From positions 1 to 26,439 of IMG/VR virus record IMGVR_UViG_3300043449_000435: DNA of 26,439 nt; one strand, 5' to 3'. Both the position numbers and the translations under genes were made by a program. The stretch is from a virus. The notes below the pieces were generated by a model. It was not told where the DNA came from and ran no database searches. It was given only the letters and a program-made list of their open reading frames with translations. This document shows positions 20,211 to 26,439 of the stretch, piece after piece (position 1 is the stretch's first letter; each line of letters starts with the position of its first letter).

Positions 20211-23200
20211 TATCTTTGCAATGCGATAATACGAAGATTGCGAACACGTGGCGGCTGAGTTGATGTGTCTTTTTGAAGAACAATCTTAATTGCCAAATGT
20301 TTATATCCTACAAATCTTGCTTTGTTAGTTGTATTCCGATATTCTAGAATGCCCGAGTTTACAGTATTTGCGCCAGACCGATACACATTATCATATGTTG
20401 ATACGATATACTTATATTCACGGAAGTCATTCGTATTAACAGAACTTGATACTTGTGTTGTAGCAGTTTCAAGACTCATTGGAATCCAGCGAGCATTATC
20501 AAATCCATCTGAATCGTCGGCATGAATTGCTTTATAATACACTACAATATCTGATCCACTTGGCTTATATCCATCAAGATACACAACAACATCTTCTGCG
20601 TCTTGACCTTCAGCCAGTGTTACTTTACGAGTAATATACCGAGCAAGAGCATTGCCGCCAGATAGAACACCATCTTCAGAACTGGCTATTGCTACGTTTG
20701 AGTTGATTAGATTTTGAACTGTGATAAGCGAGATGCGGCGAGTATCAACAACAGGTGAACCAATAATCGTGTTGCTGGTAAGTGTGATCTTAACTTCAGC
20801 ACTTTTATTGGCTGCCATTGTTGCACTAGATGCTGAAGTATTGGATTCGACTGACCGACTAAGAACAAATCGAGGAGCAGTAAATTCCATATCATCATTT
20901 AGATTTAGACCAATATATGAACTATCACGAGTTGAATCTGATGTAGCAAACTTACCAGCATATGCTAGTGATGTATTTGATGGTAGCAATACGTCACCAC
21001 GAAGATTGGCTACATCCAACTGTAACTTATCCATTGTCATAATTTTCGCATAATATCCATCGGTCTGACCAGTGATGTACATATTTGGAATAAATGTGCG
21101 ATTCAATGTTGTTGAACCACTATTTGCATATGATACGCTCGTCAAATGAACACGAGTATTTGCGAAGTTTACTGCGTCATAATATTCCATTGTGCCGATA
21201 GGATACGAAGCAGATACGATAACACCAGTTGAGTTGCCTACAATAACACCAGTCGTCGCATTTGTATTTCGAATGCGAATACGTTCACCGCCTTTAAACT
21301 TAGTGGCTGATACGCTATAGACTTTAATGTTACCACTAGCACCAGAAGTATATTCACGAACACGACCAGTTGCGCCAGACACCATACCCTGAACATATGT
21401 AACGTGGGCATTGACTGCTTTGGTATTAGCGAAGGTACCAAAAAGTAGAGTTTCGCCATGAATAGTCTCACCCATTTTAGTGAATGTAGATGACACGTTT
21501 GAAAGTGTCATATAATCACGGGCTTCGTTCTTCAATACTGCGGTACCAACTGTCTTAGTAAATTTCGCATAATATAGAGTGTATTTAATATCTTCTTCTT
21601 GAATGGTGCTGAACGCAGTATCATTCGAAGACACATATAGAACGCCTGTAGCAGGTTGACTTACGATTCGATTGCCAGTCGTAATATCAATATCGCCCAA
21701 TCTAGCAGTATAAACAGCATATTCAGGCGAAGCAGCACCAGGAATAACAATAAATCCATATTCTTTATCAGCCAACAAATACACTGGAGCCGAGAAGTAG
21801 AATGGAGTTGCTGCGCTACCATCATCGCTTACATTTACATCTGCAGATGATATGGTTACGCGAGAGAATGGCACGAGATTACCAGTCATAGCACCATTGA
21901 TAATTTCACGAAGTTCAACAGTAACTGGATAAGTCGAATCTTTGCGTGAGAAATACAAGTCGATTTTTGTCACGAACATGCCAGAGCCAGATACACCAGA
22001 TACTTGAATAGGTGTTACCAAGAACGACTGCGCGATTGGATCACCCTCGGCTTGACCACTAACAGCGGCTGGCTGAGGCACTTGCCCGACAACTGTTTGC
22101 TGGAGACCACGCGATGCGAACTCAGTAGAACCAACAACCTGAGATTCATGGACATCGGCATTTGTGAACTGAACACCGCGAGTTGTAATGACAGCATCTT
22201 GCTGTTGTGTGTTTAGACCAGACGCAGTATATACTGCCTCTGCTCCGCTAGTTGTTAGTCCAAGTCCATCTACATTTGTTGGATTGTCTGTTAGACGGAA
22301 TATCTTTGCCCCAGTATAAAATCTCAATGAGTCATCTGCGGGAATACGGAAGATACCATATACATTACCAGACGTATCTGATGTTAGGCGTCCACTCTCA
22401 TTTGCTGTGTTAGCAAATGATGAGTTTGTTGGTGTAACATATGATCCAACGTTTTTGCCATCAAAGAAAGCATATAATCTTGAACTTGGCTTCATACCAC
22501 GTGCGGTGAAGCGAACGCTGCGAGAGCGCATGTATGGTTGAATATTGATATCAGTGATACGGTTACCAATGCGCTGTGTCTGCGTGTATGGAACTAATGT
22601 TGGTTGAACACCAGCGCGACTTTGTTGAGTTGAGACTGCGATAACGTCTTGAACTAAATCGGTTTGAATAATATCATTACCAAGAATGCTTTGTCCTTGT
22701 GACACTAATCGTTGACCAGTGATTGTTTCTTGGCGCCCACCGATAACGTCTTGCCAGTTGCCCCATGCTGTCTGCCAAGATGAAGCGACATGCATCCATG
22801 CGTCAACATTCAAGTCAAAGTTAATATTGACATCTGGCTTTTGTGTAGTATCTACCCAGAAGTCATTATCTGGATCAAGTGTCAATAGACCTACGAACTT
22901 CCAACTTGCGCCAGCAACGACGCGGGTTGTCGTTGCGTATGGTTGATTGACTAGGATTTCATGTGAATATGGAAGTGTGATTAGTTCACCAATAGTAGTT
23001 GTGACAACCGTTGAGATTGTCGCGGTACTTCCAGAAGTACCGCCAGACACACTTGCAGACGCAACAAAGTTACCTGTCGCATTTTCAATATAGAGTCGCC
23101 CATCGGTTTGATGGCGAAGTGTTGCGGTAAATGCTCCAGATGTAAGAGTTTCACCAGCAGTAAACGTGATTTGTGAATTTGAGATTGCTACTGTTTGATC

Positions 23201-26200
23201 TTTAGATATGCCAGCAACAGTTACGTTTGTGCGAACCACACCACTTGATGAAGAATCGTATTCAAGAGTTAAGAAGTCTAACTTGAACGGTGGGCGCATT
23301 TCGCCTTTCTTTGAATCAATGGAAATCTTATAGTCTAAATCATGGACGTTACCGATGCCGTGGCCAGTAAATGCGTCAACAAGCATACCATTTTTGAAAC
23401 GATCTAGACCATTCGCATCTTGAATGTTTAAATCATTTGCGTTCTTTTCGAGCATATTCAATGATGTGTAATATTCAAGATGATCGACACGATCTTTGAT
23501 TGCTCCAATATCTCGCATAGTATATCGTTCGTGGCGAGCAGGAAACACACCGCAAGCCATACTTTGACGACCAGCCGCAATTGCGACAGATATGGGTAGT
23601 GAAGGATACGGTGAAACCAACACAGTGGCTAAATCCATTGTAGTCTTTGGCACTTCTGGCGCAGCAGGTTTAATGTTTGGTGTACCGCGAACCGAGTTGA
23701 TTCTTCCATTTACATCCATTGTTATAAGGTCTTTACGGGCTAGATAATAATCTAGATCCATAGAGAAGTTTTCGCCAGGATATGGAAAACGTAGACCGCC
23801 AGATGGTTCGTCTGTTGAAGTAGATAGTTTTGGATTAATAGAGATATTTGTAAGTGTCGTGACAGTATTTGCGGTGTCTGTCATACGTGGACGAACATCG
23901 ATTGCATTTCGCAAGTCAATCGCAGTACCGGACTCTGGTGACACATATACCGGAATCTGGTATGTGTAAATCTTCGAAGTATCGGATCCTGCGGTAGCAT
24001 CGTCAACTGGATACGAATCGACTGAGAAGTAGCCAACACCTGAAGAATAACTATGAGTGAAGTGATCAAACTTCACAAGAAATCTATCACCACTTGCGAT
24101 AGTCAATGAACTACTGGGCTTCTTTAGCAGTTGTGCGTGTTCATATAGAGGATCATGCATCCCAGAAGACAGAGTGAAGTGAGTTGTTACATCTGTACCT
24201 TCGCCTGTTGAAGCAAAGTTTGATCCTGATTTTTGTCGAACTGAAACAAGTCGAAATCCATCTGATAGACCAAGTGGCCATGGACCAGTTGTATTGGCGG
24301 TATATGATGTGCCGCCACCAGCACCAACACGAATCTGAACGAGTCGATCTCTGGCAATTATCTTAGCTGCTTCTTGTCCATTGGACTTATTCATCTTTGC
24401 GATAACTGTACCAGTAATAGTTGCTGGCGAGTTAAACGTCTCATTTAAATCAATAGTAATACCAGTAGCAGATGTAACGTTGATTGACCGATTACCTTGA
24501 CCACCAACACCAGCCATATTGATAAGCTGACCGGGATTAAAACGTTTTGCAAACGGCATTCCTGATTTAGTAAATGTTGGTGTGTTTAACACACGAAGTT
24601 GTGTTGCGCTATCGATCTGAGTAACTAAGAAATTACGATTATTTGATCCCTGATAAATGTCAAGAACATCGCCAACTGATACTTGTGTTGTAAAGGCCGT
24701 GCCAGTTCCAATGATTGTATTTGAATGGCTAACGTCGATAGCAATTGTGCCAGTAAGTGCTGATGTATTAGCAGAAGTTTTACACACAACAATATAATCA
24801 GTTGTAGCAATAGTATCAGATTGAACACCAGAGCCACTAAATGTTTCTGAGGCTTCACCTGATGTTACTGTACCAACACCTAAATTATTAAGAGATAGAT
24901 CAAATGTTTTGATGAACTGCCAATCGGTATTTACATTACCACTTGTGTCGCGAAGTCGTTTGACATTGCTTGCTGGTGTTAAAAATACACCGCGTTCATA
25001 TGAAGTATCGAATGTTGATGCAGTGCTGCCGTCGCCAGAAGTACCAACGATATCTGCTTTACCATTTGCTGTCGCAGATGAAAATACAATACTTTGTGTG
25101 TTTGCGAATGACTTACCACCTGTAGTAATCTGAATATCAGCCAAATATATTTTGTAAATACAGTTTGGCAGACCGACAGTACCAGAATAATATACGATAG
25201 CACGAACAACTGCGGTACCAATAGCAGAACCAGCAGCCGCTGTAAGAGAATAGTTTAGTCCACTAACAGCATTATTTTGCGATGAATATAATGATACTCG
25301 GTCTTGCCCATTAAGATCCCATAGACCAGCGACGTTATCGCACAACACATAGTTGCCATAATCCGCAATAGCAGAAACGTCTGCTACAGACGCATAATCA
25401 ATTCCCTTATCAATAGCAACACCCTTAGATATAATCGTCTTAAGGTCATACCCCTGAATGTATGCTTTACCTGGAGAAACTTCGACGTAGAGTTTATTTG
25501 AGTCGCCACCATTACCTGTCGTAAATGCGCCTCGATTTGACCCAGTATCAAGATGTTCTCGAAGAATAGATTGAAGACCATTTACGATATAATCACCAGA
25601 TTCATCCGCTGTACGATTTGCCATATAGTCGCGAATCTTAGAATATTCAGTTGTCTCGGCAATCGATTGTACAATGCCATTTTTGATTTGAAGCAACTCA
25701 ATAAAGTTATTTGCTGAAGTATCAGTAAACGAATATTTTGCGAGAGTTGGTGTAAGAACCAATCTATCTGCGCCAGGTGCTGCATAGTTGTATGCGCCAG
25801 CCGCTGGGTCTAACAGTGTATCATCACTATCTGAGTTGATGATGCTTTCAACTACATTTAATCCAACACGATATGATGGAGTTGTATTGTATTTTTCAAG
25901 AATGAGTGTTTGTTCATTTACGCGAATAAAATGATCTTTAGCATAAACAATACCCGATGCTATAGTGTATGCTGATCCATGACCACCTGCGCCACCCTGA
26001 TTTGCGCGAATCGTGTTGGCACTTAAACCAGATCCATCAACTGCTGTGAGGATTTCATTATTAGCAAAATATCTTGTGCCATTTGTATTTGCTGCTGTAT
26101 ATTTGACAAATATAGTTTTAAAGTTTGGTGTATTTGCTTCTGCGCCATCAGTGGCATTTAATACAATAGCACGAACACCAGAAGTTGTTCCCTTTAATGT

Positions 26201-26439
26201 TTTGCCTACGAGAGATGATACAGTTACCGTGTCGCCAGTGGATGTGTTATTTCGAAGTTTTACGTAAAGATACTTTTGATCATATTCGCCTTCACATCCG
26301 CGAACTTTTGACCCCTCTTTGAAAATATGTTCAGCAAATCGATCAATCTGATTCTGCTGGATGCTCTGCATCTGCGTAAGTTCGCGAGCCTGAACAGCCA
26401 AACCTGGTCGAAATAGAATCCGATGATAGTTCTTTGTTT
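20210..26439 (-). CDS. Giant DUF4815-type virion structural protein, 5' end beyond the window
   Basis: At least 2,075 residues are present. The frame stays open to the right edge, encoding NYHRILFRPGLAVQARELTQ before the first usable TTG at 26401. That LFRPGxAVQARELTQ(L/M)QS motif and the following QIDRFAEHIFKEGS are the hallmark N-terminus of DUF4815 proteins of aquatic T4-like phages, so the true start lies just outside. The N-terminal 1,000 residues include RDYMANRTADESGDYIVNG and SPGKAYIQGYDL; the centre has LRFPYPGENFSMDLDYYLARKD and GVFPARHERYTMRDIGAIKD (about 905-1010). The C-terminal part has repeated beta-sandwich-like stretches and ends RVRNLRIIALQR. It is a baseplate- or fiber-associated structural protein by family context; the exact position is unknown. 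Confidence 0.9.
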   Translation of the reverse strand, partial: TKNYHRILFRPGLAVQARELTQMQSIQQNQIDRFAEHIFKEGSKVRGCEGEYDQKYLYVKLRNNTSTGDTVTVSSLVGKTLKGTTSGVRAIVLNATDGAEANTPNFKTIFVKYTAANTNGTRYFANNEILTAVDGSGLSANTIRANQGGAGGHGSAYTIASGIVYAKDHFIRVNEQTLILEKYNTTPSYRVGLNVVESIINSDSDDTLLDPAAGAYNYAAPGADRLVLTPTLAKYSFTDTSANNFIELLQIKNGIVQSIAETTEYSKIRDYMANRTADESGDYIVNGLQSILREHLDTGSNRGAFTTGNGGDSNKLYVEVSPGKAYIQGYDLKTIISKGVAIDKGIDYASVADVSAIADYGNYVLCDNVAGLWDLNGQDRVSLYSSQNNAVSGLNYSLTAAAGSAIGTAVVRAIVYYSGTVGLPNCIYKIYLADIQITTGGKSFANTQSIVFSSATANGKADIVGTSGDGSTASTFDTSYERGVFLTPASNVKRLRDTSGNVNTDWQFIKTFDLSLNNLGVGTVTSGEASETFSGSGVQSDTIATTDYIVVCKTSANTSALTGTIAIDVSHSNTIIGTGTAFTTQVSVGDVLDIYQGSNNRNFLVTQIDSATQLRVLNTPTFTKSGMPFAKRFNPGQLINMAGVGGQGNRSINVTSATGITIDLNETFNSPATITGTVIAKMNKSNGQEAAKIIARDRLVQIRVGAGGGTSYTANTTGPWPLGLSDGFRLVSVRQKSGSNFASTGEGTDVTTHFTLSSGMHDPLYEHAQLLKKPSSSLTIASGDRFLVKFDHFTHSYSSGVGYFSVDSYPVDDATAGSDTSKIYTYQIPVYVSPESGTAIDLRNAIDVRPRMTDTANTVTTLTNISINPKLSTSTDEPSGGLRFPYPGENFSMDLDYYLARKDLITMDVNGRINSVRGTPNIKPAAPEVPKTTMDLATVLVSPYPSLPISVAIAAGRQSMACGVFPARHERYTMRDIGAIKDRVDHLEYYTSLNMLEKNANDLNIQDANGLDRFKNGMLVDAFTGHGIGNVHDLDYKISIDSKKGEMRPPFKLDFLTLEYDSSSSGVVRTNVTVAGISKDQTVAISNSQITFTAGETLTSGAFTATLRHQTDGRLYIENATGNFVASASVSGGTSGSTATISTVVTTTIGELITLPYSHEILVNQPYATTTRVVAGASWKFVGLLTLDPDNDFWVDTTQKPDVNINFDLNVDAWMHVASSWQTAWGNWQDVIGGRQETITGQRLVSQGQSILGNDIIQTDLVQDVIAVSTQQSRAGVQPTLVPYTQTQRIGNRITDINIQPYMRSRSVRFTARGMKPSSRLYAFFDGKNVGSYVTPTNSSFANTANESGRLTSDTSGNVYGIFRIPADDSLRFYTGAKIFRLTDNPTNVDGLGLTTSGAEAVYTASGLNTQQQDAVITTRGVQFTNADVHESQVVGSTEFASRGLQQTVVGQVPQPAAVSGQAEGDPIAQSFLVTPIQVSGVSGSGMFVTKIDLYFSRKDSTYPVTVELREIINGAMTGNLVPFSRVTISSADVNVSDDGSAATPFYFSAPVYLLADKEYGFIVIPGAASPEYAVYTARLGDIDITTGNRIVSQPATGVLYVSSNDTAFSTIQEEDIKYTLYYAKFTKTVGTAVLKNEARDYMTLSNVSSTFTKMGETIHGETLLFGTFANTKAVNAHVTYVQGMVSGATGRVREYTSGASGNIKVYSVSATKFKGGERIRIRNTNATTGVIVGNSTGVIVSASYPIGTMEYYDAVNFANTRVHLTSVSYANSGSTTLNRTFIPNMYITGQTDGYYAKIMTMDKLQLDVANLRGDVLLPSNTSLAYAGKFATSDSTRDSSYIGLNLNDDMEFTAPRFVLSRSVESNTSASSATMAANKSAEVKITLTSNTIIGSPVVDTRRISLITVQNLINSNVAIASSEDGVLSGGNALARYITRKVTLAEGQDAEDVVVYLDGYKPSGSDIVVYYKAIHADDSDGFDNARWIPMSLETATTQVSSSVNTNDFREYKYIVSTYDNVYRSGANTVNSGILEYRNTTNKARFVGYKHLAIKIVLQKDTSTQPPRVRNLRIIALQR

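Noticed and set aside
26399-26401. TTG at 26401 as start of the DUF4815 gene
   Set aside because: The frame continues to the window edge and encodes the conserved family N-terminal motif upstream of the TTG.

Overview
The window is AT-rich DNA from a T4-like (Straboviridae/Kyanoviridae-type) contractile-tailed phage. The clearest evidence is the ordered minus-strand set gp13 - gp14 - gp15 - gp16 - gp17 (neck, tail completion, small and large terminase), the T4 gene order. A DUF4815-type giant structural protein of the kind found in marine T4-like phages and several copies of the late-promoter sequence TATAAATA add support. The host is not shown directly. The style of the fiber N-termini and DUF4815 points to aquatic T4-like phages, and a small exported Cys-containing protein recalls a family common in Alphaproteobacteria; both are recollection-based inferences.

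Layout, reading the minus strand from right to left: a giant DUF4815 gene open at the right window edge (20210-26439); a small coiled-coil protein; a tail fiber (18844-19905); a glycine-rich adhesin resembling gp38-type tip proteins (17970-18836); and a small accessory protein (17509-17967). Then comes a cargo island of about 10 kb (7299-17512) with genes on both strands. After it the structural block resumes: a second, paralogous tail fiber (6164-7273), a fiber with three collar-like repeats (5064-6164), a probable fiber-assembly-type protein, an exported Cys protein, then gp13, gp14, gp15, a class 3 lipase, gp16, a 54-residue basic protein and the start of gp17 at the left edge. No tRNA, CRISPR array or transposase was seen, and no gene-free stretch exceeds about 100 bases.

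The island has four transcription blocks. (1) A plus-strand operon of a fatty-acid-hydroxylase/sterol-desaturase-type di-iron membrane enzyme plus two different 2-oxoglutarate/Fe(II) oxygenases. (2) Divergent to it, a tightly coupled minus-strand operon: PP-loop (SGGLDS) enzyme, ANL adenylating enzyme lacking its C-terminal lid, secreted TctC-like solute-binding protein, nitronate-monooxygenase-like flavoprotein, second PP-loop (SGGADS) enzyme and a two-unit DUF2061 membrane protein. (3) A plus-strand radical SAM gene followed by a small unknown gene. (4) A divergent minus-strand radical SAM gene. Such a concentration of ATP-dependent activating, Fe-S, flavin and non-heme-iron enzymes looks like a small-molecule or surface/lipid modification pathway. 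The substrate cannot be read from the sequence, and this is the most likely place for an undescribed system.

The two flanking fibers share nearly identical N-termini and repeat modules at DNA level, so the island and the adhesin sit between direct homologies that could drive exchange or loss. Structural blocks carry TATAAATA late-promoter matches, while the main cargo divergent regions instead carry TATATA-rich repeats, suggesting different timing of expression.
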